Part shown: piece by piece, positions 1 to 8,868 of the stretch
Layout: each line of letters opens with the position of its first letter
Position numbering within the stretch: the first letter of the stretch is position 1
Assembly: GCF_002723975.1 (NCBI RefSeq)
Contig: NZ_BEWO01000006.1
Coordinates: forward strand, 117,192 to 181,191
Source of the DNA: Gluconobacter japonicus
GTDB taxonomy: Bacteria; Pseudomonadota; Alphaproteobacteria; Acetobacterales; Acetobacteraceae
DNA: 64,000 bases
Reading direction: 5' to 3'
Notes under the pieces: model-generated
Database searches by the model: none
What the model saw: only the letters and a program-made list of their open reading frames with translations
Told to the model about the DNA's origin: nothing
Position numbers and translations under genes: made by a program

Positions 1-918
1 AACCAGGACATCGATTGGAATGATGCCTTTGTCATGCATTACATCTGCCGAAGCATGGAACATTATATCCAGCGGATTAAAAGACGGTTGAATGCTGACG
101 TTGGCGATTCCACGGTGTACTGGGAACACTTTAATCGCAATGAACTGGCGGACTACGAGCCGTTGCGCTTCATCGGTCAAACTCACCGTATATTGCGAGA
201 TATTTACCGTGTAATGCTTGACCGTGCCATCTCGACGCTACGGGATACCTGGTACAAGGTCGAAGGCGGAAACATGTTCTCTCCTCGCGGAGATGGAGCA
301 GCAACGGTTTTTCAGGTGAAGTCAGCTTTTGATACCAGTCTCTACCTTCTCCCTCATGAAAACCGTATCATGCACACAACGGCAGAGATTGCTGAACAAA
401 GTCATCTGATTCCGGTTTATGCGGCCGTCCACGACGATACGCCAAATGCTGTGACATTCTTTTACGAGGAAGATGGACAACCCGGAACTCATCGTCTTAT
501 TCGCATGCAGCGAGATGATCGTCTTGCAAGCGAACTCGTCTATAGTCTTCGGTCCTTTGGAGAAGGGCAATACGCTGCTTATAACCCTGTCACTAATCTA
601 CATCTTGTTTTCATTCCTAACCCGACTGAAAATCAACCGCAGGGTATTGAGCAGGTCGCGGCAGAACGTCGTGAAGTAGGCGGATGGGAGAAATTCACGC
701 TGCTTCCTGTTGAGAATATTTTCTACGGTTCTAATCGTGCTCCGCTTTCTTTTGTTCCCGGGAAAGAGACAACTTCTCACGATATTCTCGTGTGGCTCGT
801 AAGCGCTGCAGTTGCACCAACTGCAGAAGAGTTTCTGCGAGTTCTTGCTTCCGTTCCTCTTTCAGTTAGAGAGGAGATTTCATATCGTGTTCCAGGACTG
901 CTTTGGACGTTTGTTTGA
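1..918 (+). CDS. Unrecognised protein, 5'-truncated by window edge
   Basis: The reading frame is open from base 1, so the gene almost certainly begins before the window; the first in-window ATG is at 34. About 305 residues are visible, ending in TGA at 916-918. I do not recognise the family. The sequence looks soluble and mixed alpha/beta, with no clear membrane segment. Its N-terminal part is rich in charged and aromatic residues (for example YIQRIKRRL and YWEHFNRNEL). The last 60 residues are more hydrophobic and end in GLLWTFV. It is followed by about 520 bases without a gene, so it ends its transcription unit. The open frame and coding-like codon use support a real gene; its function is unknown. 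Confidence 0.7.
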   Translation, partial: NQDIDWNDAFVMHYICRSMEHYIQRIKRRLNADVGDSTVYWEHFNRNELADYEPLRFIGQTHRILRDIYRVMLDRAISTLRDTWYKVEGGNMFSPRGDGAATVFQVKSAFDTSLYLLPHENRIMHTTAEIAEQSHLIPVYAAVHDDTPNAVTFFYEEDGQPGTHRLIRMQRDDRLASELVYSLRSFGEGQYAAYNPVTNLHLVFIPNPTENQPQGIEQVAAERREVGGWEKFTLLPVENIFYGSNRAPLSFVPGKETTSHDILVWLVSAAVAPTAEEFLRVLASVPLSVREEISYRVPGLLWTFV

Positions 919-1440
919 GTATCGATAGAGGGTCGAAAATTATGATTTTGCCCTATAAACGAAAGAAAAGCCTGTTTGTAAAAACAAGGGTGGGCTTCTT
1001 GCACATGAGACTGACCCTCATGACAACGAGAAGTGTGGCCTATGACGCATCAACGTGCGATGCGTCATAGAGTATAAGTTGGCGTTAGTGGGGAACATAC
1101 AGTCAGACCATCCAGAATTACAGTGGTGGGTGATCTCGACGACGAAATCCAGATACAGCGCTTACGGATCTTGTCCAGGATCATGTGGATACTGGCATCT
1201 TTCGGACTAATCTTTTGCTCAGGTAGTCACATCCAAAAAATAAACCACATTCCACAGATGTCCTAAAACAGGCCCTTAGGCTTGTGATAGAAATCGGAGA
1301 ATGGCCGAATACAGTTCACGAGACTGACTACAGGACAAAAAAACAGCTTTCCTACCCTGTAAATCCGTTCTCGAAGTCGAAAACAATTTGAGGCATATAC
1401 GGCCTGAAATTCAGGGGGCAGGAAGAGGTTGGCTTAGCTC
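919..1440. other. Gene-poor interval with short inverted repeats
   Basis: About 520 bases between the truncated gene and galE. No frame gives a convincing protein. It holds a weak hairpin with AAGCC/GGCTT arms (about 968-997), a possible terminator for the upstream gene, and a perfect 11-bp inverted repeat at 1040-1070 described separately. The rest shows no recognisable RNA gene or insertion-sequence end. The galE promoter presumably lies in its last 150 bases, but I could not pick convincing -35/-10 boxes. Confidence 0.6.
1040..1070. repeat. Perfect 11-bp inverted repeat
   Basis: Arms CTATGACGCAT (1040-1050) and ATGCGTCATAG (1060-1070) are exact reverse complements around a 9-base loop. 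No T-run follows on either strand, so it is not a typical intrinsic terminator. It could be an operator palindrome or a mobile-element remnant. It lies 120 bases after the first gene's stop and 370 bases before galE. Confidence 0.6.
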
Positions 1441-2427
1441 ATGCGTTATCTTGTTACCGGTGGTGCGGGATTTGTTGGCAGTCATGTCGTTCTGGCACTT
1501 CTGGACGCTGGGCATGAGGTCGTTGTCCTTGATAATCTTAGCACAGGGCATCGGGAAGCCATTCCACAAAGTGTTCCGTTTCATCAGATTGATTTGATGG
1601 ACTATGATGCGACCCGTTCCGTTGTTGCTCAGCATAAATGGGATGGCGTTCTGCATTTTGCAGCCCTGTCTCTGGTAGGAGAAAGCGTAAGAGCGCCGTT
1701 TCATTATTTGCGACAGAACTATTTGACCGGCCTGAATTTGATTCAGGCTTGTACGGAAGCAGGCGTCAAAAAACTTGTTTTTTCATCTACGTCAGCTTTG
1801 TTTGGTGGACCTGAACGCTCTGAACCGATTCCCGAGGCTGCTCTCATTGAGCCTGGATCCCCCTATGGAGAGAGCAAGTTTCTGATTGAGCGTGTTCTGC
1901 ATTGGGCAGACTCTATTTATGGTTTGCGAAGTGCATGCCTTCGCTACTTCAATGCTGCCGGAGCAGATGCAGAGGGTCGAGCCGGTGAAGATCATCGGCC
2001 TGAGACGCATCTCATTCCTTTGACAATTGATGCCGTTCTTGGGCGTCGCCCTCCCCTTAAGCTGTTTGGAACAGATTATCCCACTTCAGATGGGTCATGC
2101 GTGCGGGATTATATTCATGTAACGGATCTGGCTGATGCTCATATCCTTGCGCTTGAGCAGATTGAGACACGGAGCGTTACCTACAATATTGGTGATGGTC
2201 GCGGGTATTCCAATTTTGAAGTCATTCAGAGCATTGAGCGGGTCAGTGGTCGGAAAGTTCCTTGGGAAGTTGCTCCACGCAGGCAGGGCGATCCGGCAGT
2301 ATTGATTGCTGATTCCACCACACTTCAGAAAGAAACTGGGTGGAAGCCGAAATTCGGAACGCTGGACCAAATCGTTGAGACTGCCTTTCGATGGCGCAAG
2401 GCCCATCCGGATGGCTATGGGGATTGA
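1441..2427 (+). CDS. galE: UDP-glucose 4-epimerase
   Basis: Interconverts UDP-glucose and UDP-galactose in the cytoplasm, supplying galactosyl donors for polysaccharide and LPS. The 328 residues match the usual GalE length. An N-terminal Rossmann motif TGGAGFVG (about residues 6-13) binds NAD. The catalytic pair is the serine/threonine-rich SSTSALFG segment and YGESK (Tyr142, Lys146). The C-terminal part carries the sugar-nucleotide-binding pattern of extended SDRs. It starts at ATG 1441, preceded by a purine-rich AGAGG rather far upstream. It stands alone and ends at a hairpin shared with the convergent SDR gene. A related NDP-sugar epimerase is possible, but GalE fits best. Confidence 0.92.
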   Translation: MRYLVTGGAGFVGSHVVLALLDAGHEVVVLDNLSTGHREAIPQSVPFHQIDLMDYDATRSVVAQHKWDGVLHFAALSLVGESVRAPFHYLRQNYLTGLNLIQACTEAGVKKLVFSSTSALFGGPERSEPIPEAALIEPGSPYGESKFLIERVLHWADSIYGLRSACLRYFNAAGADAEGRAGEDHRPETHLIPLTIDAVLGRRPPLKLFGTDYPTSDGSCVRDYIHVTDLADAHILALEQIETRSVTYNIGDGRGYSNFEVIQSIERVSGRKVPWEVAPRRQGDPAVLIADSTTLQKETGWKPKFGTLDQIVETAFRWRKAHPDGYGD

Positions 2428-2434
2428 AAGTCAG

Positions 2435-2460
2435 AATATGGTCTCACATGAGACCATATT
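2435..2460. terminator. Bidirectional hairpin, galE / SDR
   Basis: A perfect 11-bp stem (AATATGGTCTC / GAGACCATATT) with ACAT loop sits between two convergent genes. It contains the stop codon of the minus-strand SDR gene (2444-2446). Only short T-runs flank it, so efficiency is uncertain. Confidence 0.75.
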
Positions 2461-3415
2461 TGACGCCTGTCATCTCTTCAGACACTGACCAAAGCCGTGC
2501 GGCCAGTTGATGATCCTGAGCCAGTTCTGGCCAGATTGCCTCTCCTGGTATGCCTGTGCGTTCGCCTTTTCCCTGTGGACCATAATATTCTCCATCCAGG
2601 GCTTCTGGCGATGCTAAAGCATAAAGAAGCGGCCAGGCTCCTTCCTCTACCGTTTGCCCCAGAGCGTGAAATACAGGTCCCGCAAAATTGCGGGCAATGC
2701 GACGTCCCCAACGGCTAAGTGGATTGCCTGCTGTATCCAGTGCACCATTATTGGCAACGATATTGCTGGCGGCCCAGCCCGGATGGGCTGCCCGTGAGTG
2801 AATAGGCCATGGAGCCTTATGAGCCCGGCGGTTCAGCTCAGCAGCGAAGAGAAGGTTGGATAGTTTGCTTTGTCTGTAGCGCGCCATGGGGCTGTATTGG
2901 TGGCGTGCGTTCAGATCCCCAAACGGTAGTTCTCCCTTGAGGGCGGCGAGGGAGGCTACGGTCATGACAGTAGCATTGCCAGCAGCCAGCAGGGGCAATA
3001 ACCGGCCTGTTAAAGCGAAATGACCAAGATGGTTTGTGCCAAATTGCAGTTCGAACCCGTCTTTTGTTGTCAGTCGGGATGCGGGGGCCATAATACCTGC
3101 ATTGTTGGCCAGCAGATGGATCGGTTGACCCCTGTCTCGTAAAGCCGTTGCAAATTTGGCGACAGAAGCAAGGGAAGCAAGATCCAGAACTTCGAAGCGT
3201 CCCTGAACGCTGGGCACTCGCTCATACAGACGGTTCAGAGCAGCACGACCTTTCTCAAGGTTGCGCCCACTCAGAATAATGAAGGCCCCCCGTTGTGCCA
3301 GACCACAGGCCACTTCAAATCCAAGCCCCCCTGTTGAGCCGGTAATGAGAGCGGTCCGGCCATCCAGACGCTCCAGCGTGTCAAGAGACCAGGCAGCGTG
3401 AGGGGAGCGTGTCAT
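2444..3415 (-). CDS. Short-chain dehydrogenase/reductase (retinol dehydrogenase-like)
   Basis: A 323-residue NAD(P)-dependent oxidoreductase of the SDR superfamily. The cofactor motif TGSTGGLG lies at about residues 25-32, followed by NNAGIM and an active-site YRQSK (Tyr and Lys). Its length and C-terminal extension resemble the retinol-dehydrogenase/WW-oxidoreductase-like group, whose bacterial substrates are mostly unknown. The start codon overlaps the stop of the upstream DedA gene (ATGA at 3412-3415), which implies one transcript and translational coupling. The stop codon is embedded in the terminator stem shared with galE. The substrate cannot be read from sequence. Confidence 0.85.
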   Translation of the reverse strand: MTRSPHAAWSLDTLERLDGRTALITGSTGGLGFEVACGLAQRGAFIILSGRNLEKGRAALNRLYERVPSVQGRFEVLDLASLASVAKFATALRDRGQPIHLLANNAGIMAPASRLTTKDGFELQFGTNHLGHFALTGRLLPLLAAGNATVMTVASLAALKGELPFGDLNARHQYSPMARYRQSKLSNLLFAAELNRRAHKAPWPIHSRAAHPGWAASNIVANNGALDTAGNPLSRWGRRIARNFAGPVFHALGQTVEEGAWPLLYALASPEALDGEYYGPQGKGERTGIPGEAIWPELAQDHQLAARLWSVSEEMTGVKYGLM

Positions 3416-4026
3416 TCGTGTTTTCCTTTGTCTTTCGCATTCGAATGTGAATGCTTTTCCTCTTCTTCAGCCTGCTTCATGGCTTCATCCGTTAGGCGTT
3501 TTTCGTTCTTCTTGAGAAAGAGAAATGCTCCAATCAAACAGCAGACTCCGATGGCCGCGAGCCCGATGCCAACCGGTCCGGTGATCTTTTCAATCTGCTT
3601 TCCCAACTCGTAAGTGATGAAGGCATAGCCGCCAGCCCAGAACAGTCCACCTAAGGCATTGAAAAAGAGAAACGAATGCCAGGGCATTCGGTTTGCTCCG
3701 GCCAGAAGGGCAACGAAAACCCGTAGGATGGCAACGAAGCGTCCAAGGAAAACAACAATGCCGCCATGTTTGCGGAAAAGATATCGTCCCAGCATGAGAC
3801 GCTCTTCCGTCAAGCCGACTTTTTTGCCGTGCTTTTTCAGAATGCTGTAACCAAAATGATGGCCCAGCAGATATCCGAAATTATCCCCCATAATGGCACC
3901 GGTGACCGCAGCCAATGCGATCCACTCGATATGAAGGTGGTGCGTGCTGCCTGCATACAGGGAGGCTGCGATGATGATACTCTCTGCGGGAAGCGGCAAA
4001 CCCATGCTTTCCAGCATGACCGTCAC
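3412..4026 (-). CDS. DedA-family inner membrane protein (start uncertain)
   Basis: DedA/SNARE-associated proteins are polytopic inner-membrane proteins linked to lipid scrambling and envelope homeostasis. The frame shows the family's GLPLPAES motif near the start, then GDNFGYLLGHHFGY and a basic FLGRFVAILRVFVALLAGANRMPW segment split across two helices. It ends in a Lys/Glu/His-rich cytoplasmic tail. The first conventional start in frame is GTG at 4026, giving 204 residues. However, the frame stays open upstream and encodes typical DedA N-terminal sequence (FLDHLLQQYGYGVIGV) without any ATG, GTG or TTG. A CTG at 4087-4089 with GGGA eight bases upstream would restore it. It is divergent from the peptidase gene and couples to the SDR gene downstream. 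Confidence 0.85.
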   Translation of the reverse strand: MTVMLESMGLPLPAESIIIAASLYAGSTHHLHIEWIALAAVTGAIMGDNFGYLLGHHFGYSILKKHGKKVGLTEERLMLGRYLFRKHGGIVVFLGRFVAILRVFVALLAGANRMPWHSFLFFNALGGLFWAGGYAFITYELGKQIEKITGPVGIGLAAIGVCCLIGAFLFLKKNEKRLTDEAMKQAEEEEKHSHSNAKDKGKHE

Positions 4027-4167
4027 GCCAATGACGCCATAACCATATTGCTGGAGCAGATGATCGAGAAATTGCGTGAGGTGAAACAGTGTCGTGATCC
4101 CGTAGAGAAGATGGCAGAAGACAAAGCCGCCGGTTACGATACTAGGACATCAGACACAGGATGAAAA

Positions 4168-6069
4168 ATGACTGAGCTTTGCCACTCCCCCGCTGCTGGA
4201 AACTGGCCTTCCTGGGTCGGCCCCGACCTTGTTGCCGGACGGACGCTGTCATTCGCTGAACTGAAAACTGCGGGGGACTGGATTTTCTGGCTGGAGACCC
4301 GGCCTGAAGAACAGGGACGATCGGTCATTGTGGGTCGCAGACCTGATGGCATTCTGGTGGACCTGACGCCTTCTGAGCGGAGTGTTGGCACCCGTGTTCA
4401 TGAATATGGCGGTGGTGCGTGGGATGTTCGTCTGAACAACGGCAAACCAGAAGTGGTCTTTAGTGATCGGAAAACAGGTGGCCTTTGGGTCAGTAATGGA
4501 GCGGGCTGTTTGCGGGTGCTTTATGGGCAATGCGTGCCAGAACGGCGCTATGCCGATCTGACATGGGATCCGGGGGAAAACGGCGTTTTCTGTGTTCGGG
4601 AGACGCATGGCATCGGAATACCTGTCGCCGCGCTTGTCCATGTTGATCTGACGGGAACGGAGAGAGTGTTTGCAGAAGGAGCAGACTTCTATGCTGCACC
4701 GCGTCCCTCTCCTGACGGTGCTTTTCTGGCATGGTTTTCATGGCAGAATCCGGAAATGCCCTGGACGGTGACAACGCTGAATGTGGCGTCTCTGGATCGA
4801 AGCAGTTTGACGCTAGGCCTGGCGACGGATCTGAGTGGAGACGAGAAATGCAGCATTATCGAACCAAGATGGGCGGAGGATGGAACACTTTATGCAACAT
4901 CCGATGCCTGTGGACGCTGGTCGCCTCTCCGGTTCATTCGTGAGGGGGACAGTTGGACGGGCTGTTTTCTGCCTCCGGTAGATGCAGAAATCGGTCTTCC
5001 ACATTGGGTCTTTGGCCAAAGAACGCTTTTGCCGCTCGCACATGGAGAACTCCTGGCGCTGGGGATTCGTCAGGGCCGGAATTGTGTTCTGTATTTCTCA
5101 GAAGGCCAGTGGCGCGATGTTTCGATGGGGGCTCCGGTTAATGTCCCGGAGCCACTGACGAATGGTGATTTCGCCTGGATCAATGCTGCGGAAGATGCCG
5201 CTCCTGCTCTTGCCGTTGGCGATATGAGGGGTGCTTGTGAATATTTTCGTTCAAGCATTTCTTTTCCCGACGGTGTTACGCAGGACGATCTGTCTAAACC
5301 TGAGCCACTTTCCTTCCCGACGGCAGACGGTAAGGAAGCTCATGCTCTTTTCTATCCACCGGCGAGTAGTTCGTTCAGTCTTGCGGAAGACGAAAAACCT
5401 CCGTTGGTCGTAATGGCCCATGGTGGTCCGACGGGACGAGCCAATCCGTCTTTTGCCTTCAAGATTCAATGGTGGACATCGCGCGGTTTTGCCGTTCTTG
5501 ATGTGAATTACCGAGGCTCAACAGGGTTCGGGCGTCAATACCGGCAGGCTCTGGATTTGCAGTGGGGCATTGCGGACGTGGAAGACTGTCTGGCTGGTGT
5601 GCGGGCGGTGATTGAGCGTAAGCTGGTGGATCCCGACAGATGTGTCATCCGGGGCAGTAGTGCTGGTGGCCTGACTGTTCTGGCTGCGCTGGCTCATTCA
5701 GACCTGTTCGCTGCCGGAGCGTCGCTTTACGGCGTGACGGATCTTCGGGCGCTGGCTGAAGAAACGCATAAGTTTGAAGCTCGGTATCTGGATGGTCTGA
5801 TTGGGCGCTATCCAGAAGACGAGGCTGTGTACCTCGAACGTTCTCCCATAACGCATGCTGCCAAAATCAATGTTCCGGTCCTGTTCCTGCATGGAGGGGC
5901 AGATAAGGTTGTGCCTCTATCACAGGCTGAGGCAATGAGCACAAAACTCGAACAGTCAGAATTGCATGTTTATCCAGAGGAAGGGCATGGATTTCGGGAT
6001 CGCAATGCTGTTGAAGATGCTCTGGTAAGAGAGCTGAATTTTTACCAAAGGGTTTTCGAACAGAAATAG
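4168..6069 (+). CDS. S9-family peptidase (prolyl oligopeptidase / acylaminoacyl-peptidase-like)
   Basis: A 633-residue serine peptidase with an N-terminal beta-propeller-like region (about 1-370) and a C-terminal alpha/beta-hydrolase domain. The triad can be read directly: GSSAG with Ser498 as nucleophile, Asp579 in HGGADKVV and His607 in EEGHGF. The oxyanion and substrate region MAHGGPTGR and the NYRGSTGFGR motif are standard for this family. There is no signal peptide, so it is probably cytoplasmic and acts in turnover of short peptides. It starts at ATG 4168 with AGGATG upstream. A nearby ATG at 4161 is closed by a stop after four codons. It is monocistronic and divergent from dedA. Confidence 0.9.
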   Translation: MTELCHSPAAGNWPSWVGPDLVAGRTLSFAELKTAGDWIFWLETRPEEQGRSVIVGRRPDGILVDLTPSERSVGTRVHEYGGGAWDVRLNNGKPEVVFSDRKTGGLWVSNGAGCLRVLYGQCVPERRYADLTWDPGENGVFCVRETHGIGIPVAALVHVDLTGTERVFAEGADFYAAPRPSPDGAFLAWFSWQNPEMPWTVTTLNVASLDRSSLTLGLATDLSGDEKCSIIEPRWAEDGTLYATSDACGRWSPLRFIREGDSWTGCFLPPVDAEIGLPHWVFGQRTLLPLAHGELLALGIRQGRNCVLYFSEGQWRDVSMGAPVNVPEPLTNGDFAWINAAEDAAPALAVGDMRGACEYFRSSISFPDGVTQDDLSKPEPLSFPTADGKEAHALFYPPASSSFSLAEDEKPPLVVMAHGGPTGRANPSFAFKIQWWTSRGFAVLDVNYRGSTGFGRQYRQALDLQWGIADVEDCLAGVRAVIERKLVDPDRCVIRGSSAGGLTVLAALAHSDLFAAGASLYGVTDLRALAEETHKFEARYLDGLIGRYPEDEAVYLERSPITHAAKINVPVLFLHGGADKVVPLSQAEAMSTKLEQSELHVYPEEGHGFRDRNAVEDALVRELNFYQRVFEQK

Positions 6070-6187
6070 TACGATCAGATGACGAGCTCTTGTCACGGTA
6101 ATCAAGAGTTTCTCAAGGATGAGTCACTGGTCTGGCTGTGCTAAACATCGCACTTCATCCTTCTGTATATTTTTATCAGGCTCCTAC

Positions 6188-7234
6188 ATGAAACAGCGTG
6201 AACTTGGACGCACTGGCATTAAAGTCAGTGAAATCTGCCTTGGGACGATGACCTTTGGACAGCAAAACACTGAAGCTGAAGGTCATGCCCAACTCGATAT
6301 GGCGCTTGAGAGCGGTATCAATTTTATCGATACCGCCGAACTGTATTCTATTCCGCCGCGCGCCGAGACCTATGGTGCGACGGAAACCATTGTCGGAAGT
6401 TGGCTGAAAGCTCGCGGGGGACGAGACAAGATAATTCTTGCCAGTAAGGTTGTCGGCCGCAGCTCTTCGCCTTGGTTCCGGCCTGGTGGGGAAGAAGCGC
6501 GGCTGACGCCTGCTCAGATCCGTTATGCCATTGAAGGCTCTTTGGGTCGGCTGGGAACAGACTATCTGGATCTTTACCAGCTTCACTGGCCTGACCGGAA
6601 AGTAGGCCTGTTCGGGGAAGGCGGGACGACATTTCGTGACCTTCCAGATGCTGATGAAGTGCCTGTTGATGAGACCCTTGGCGCTCTGGCAGATCTGGTT
6701 GCAGAGGGTAAAATCCGGCACGTTGGGCTGTCCAATGAGACGGCTTGGGGGGTGTCGCAGTTTTTGGCTGCCTCAAAAACCGGGCTCCCGCGCGTTGCTT
6801 CCATTCAGAACGCCTACAATCTGATTAATCGGACCTTCGAGATCGGTCTTGCAGAAATGTGCCTGCGGGAAAATGTGGGACTTCTGGCTTACTCTCCACT
6901 GACTCAGGGGTATCTGACCGGAAAATACCTCAACGGGGCTCGGCCGGCTGGAGCGCGTACGACGCTGTTCAATCGTGGACAGCGTTATGAGAAGCCTGGG
7001 GTAGATGTTGCAATTGAGGCCTACCATGCACTGGCGCAGGCAGAAGGGCTGGATCCTGTCCAGTTAGCCATTGCTTTTGTAACATCGCGCCCGTTTGTAA
7101 CGTCCAATATTATTGGTGCGACAAGTACAGAGCAGTTGAAGACCATTCTTGGTTCTGTTGATCTTGAGATCACGCCGGAACTGGAAGCGAAGATCAACCA
7201 GATCCATCAGGTGCATTCCAATCCTGCACCCTGA
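6188..7234 (+). CDS. tas: NADP(H)-dependent aldo/keto reductase, Tas type
   Basis: A 348-residue TIM-barrel oxidoreductase very close in layout to E. coli Tas. The catalytic tetrad is Asp48 and Tyr53 (FIDTAELY), Lys87 (ASKV) and His133 (LYQLHWPD). The family's C-terminal NIIGATSTEQL cofactor loop and the ending HQVHSNPAP are present. The frame is open upstream to 6119, but the family N-terminus MKQRELGRTGIKVS begins at ATG 6188, so I use that. The gene is monocistronic and ends at a hairpin shared with the convergent MATE gene. The physiological substrate is unknown; Tas was named for a tyrosine-auxotroph suppressor effect. Confidence 0.9.
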   Translation: MKQRELGRTGIKVSEICLGTMTFGQQNTEAEGHAQLDMALESGINFIDTAELYSIPPRAETYGATETIVGSWLKARGGRDKIILASKVVGRSSSPWFRPGGEEARLTPAQIRYAIEGSLGRLGTDYLDLYQLHWPDRKVGLFGEGGTTFRDLPDADEVPVDETLGALADLVAEGKIRHVGLSNETAWGVSQFLAASKTGLPRVASIQNAYNLINRTFEIGLAEMCLRENVGLLAYSPLTQGYLTGKYLNGARPAGARTTLFNRGQRYEKPGVDVAIEAYHALAQAEGLDPVQLAIAFVTSRPFVTSNIIGATSTEQLKTILGSVDLEITPELEAKINQIHQVHSNPAP

Positions 7235-7244
7235 CAGTGTATGA

Positions 7245-7269
7245 ATACGGAGGCCGAGTGCCTCCGTAT
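7245..7269. terminator. Bidirectional hairpin, tas / MATE
   Basis: A perfect 10-bp stem ATACGGAGGC / GCCTCCGTAT with a CGAGT loop, ten bases after the aldo/keto reductase stop and directly before the convergent MATE stop codon (7271-7273). No long T-run follows on either strand. Confidence 0.75.
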
Positions 7270-7270
7270 G

Positions 7271-8686
7271 TCAGTGTGTTGCAGGGTTATGCCCCAAACG
7301 GCCAATGACGCGGAATGCGGTCAGAACAGCCAATGTTCCGAAAATTACGACACCAAGAGACTGTCCTACCAGAATGCCGATAGGGCCATAGCCTGACCCC
7401 AGCCACACGAAGGGGATGGTGCCAAGAGTTGCTCGTCCCCAGTTGAAGCCTGTCGAGTAAAAGGGATGGCCAAGGTTATTGAAGGCTGTATTCGCAACAA
7501 AGAGCAGCCCAACGAACATATAGCTGAGCACCAGCCAACAGCAGAATAACCGAACAATTTCTGCGCCAATGCCCTGCACGTTGAACATATGCAGGATGAT
7601 ATTGTGCCCGGCGGCAAGAACGAACCAGGTCGTTCCGACGCACAGGGCGGTGAGTTTAAGGGCTGCCATCAGGGCTTCGCGTACGCGGTCGAACTGTCTT
7701 GCGCCCAGATTCTGCGCCATGATTGGCCCTACAGATCCGGTCAGAGCAAAAACAAGAGAAAAAGCGACAGGGACAATCCTGTCGATAGTCGCCTGGCCGG
7801 AGACAGCGTTTAACCCGAACTGCGCCATCGCATGGGTGACGAACAGTGCTCCTGTAGGGGTAGCCAGATTTGTCGCAATAGCAGGAACGGCAATGCCGCC
7901 GATTTTCTGCAGAGCCGGGGCAAAAGCGTCGCGCTTTGGCCACTCAAGCATGGCGTGCCCCCGAAGATTCAGGAAACCGCTGGCCGTAATGGCGCACCGG
8001 GACAGGATGGTGCTGATCGCTGCACCTTCCAGGCCAAGGTGCAGTACAAAGATCATCAGAGGGTCGAGAATGGCGGAAACCAGCGCGCCGGTGAGGGTAA
8101 TGCGCATTGAACGCTTCGCATCGCCAACCGCGCGAAGAAGTGCGGAAAGTGCCATTCCCAGACAGACCAGAGGCAAAGCCGGGGAAACAACGTGAAGAAA
8201 TGTGGCGGCGCTTTGAAGAGCAGTTCCCCGTGCGCCAAGAAGCTGAAGAAGCGGCGTTGCAAAAATCGCCGTCAGAAGACCGAGAACAGCTGCAATGGCG
8301 ACCATGACGGCAATAAAGGCTGAAGCCAGTCGCCGGGCTTCAGCGTGCTGTCGGGCACCAATTAGACGCCCGATGCAGGCCCCTAGACCAATGGTCATGC
8401 CAATTGAGACCGAGATTTGCACGTAACTCAGAGACGTCGCAAAGGCGATGGCTGCCGTCAGGGCAGGGTCGTGCAGATGGGAAATGTAGAAATAATTGAG
8501 AAGATCGACCGCAAAAACAGCCATCAGACCGATAGCGCCTGTCCCAGCCATCGTGATGACGTGGCGCATGATGCTGCCCTGCACAAATCTTGCAGGTTTT
8601 ACGGGAGAATCGTCAGGGATTCTGGGCTTCGAGGAGTCATCGGATGGCACTGGCATGTCTTCATATATTGCCTTGTTCCAGCCCAA
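7271..8686 (-). CDS. MATE-family efflux transporter
   Basis: A 471-residue integral membrane protein with about 12 predicted transmembrane helices in two homologous halves, the layout of multidrug and toxic-compound extrusion antiporters. It begins with a hydrophilic, proline-rich leader (PVPSDDSSKPRIPDD) and then enters the first helix near MAGTGAIGLMAVF. Family-like segments include GMALSALLRAVGD and GSVGPIMAQNLGA. MATE proteins export cationic drugs or metabolites using H+ or Na+ gradients; no substrate can be named here. A shorter start at 8656 (MPVPSDD) is possible. The gene is divergent from flgE with 182 bases between them. Confidence 0.88.
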   Translation of the reverse strand: MGWNKAIYEDMPVPSDDSSKPRIPDDSPVKPARFVQGSIMRHVITMAGTGAIGLMAVFAVDLLNYFYISHLHDPALTAAIAFATSLSYVQISVSIGMTIGLGACIGRLIGARQHAEARRLASAFIAVMVAIAAVLGLLTAIFATPLLQLLGARGTALQSAATFLHVVSPALPLVCLGMALSALLRAVGDAKRSMRITLTGALVSAILDPLMIFVLHLGLEGAAISTILSRCAITASGFLNLRGHAMLEWPKRDAFAPALQKIGGIAVPAIATNLATPTGALFVTHAMAQFGLNAVSGQATIDRIVPVAFSLVFALTGSVGPIMAQNLGARQFDRVREALMAALKLTALCVGTTWFVLAAGHNIILHMFNVQGIGAEIVRLFCCWLVLSYMFVGLLFVANTAFNNLGHPFYSTGFNWGRATLGTIPFVWLGSGYGPIGILVGQSLGVVIFGTLAVLTAFRVIGRLGHNPATH

Positions 8687-8868
8687 AGAGCCAGTAGGTC
8701 ATCATGCTTTGTTTGGTGGAGCTCTCGAAGAGTATCAGCAAGGGAAAGGGCCAAGCCTTCTGGGAAAAAGCCAGCATGTAAGGGTTTCATTAACGCTTCC
8801 TGTGGAACTGTCAGACCAGATACCAATCGGGCGCGTGGCCCGAAGCCTCAGTTCTGTCGGAGTCCGCC

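Noticed and set aside
1128..1270. Short open frame in the 919-1440 gap (about 45 codons)
   Set aside because: GTG start without ribosome binding site, no family resemblance and random-like composition.
8643..8660. Sigma-54-like TGGCAC near the flgE upstream region
   Set aside because: The -24 element TGGCAC is present, but no TTGC follows at the required distance, and the site lies within the MATE coding sequence.
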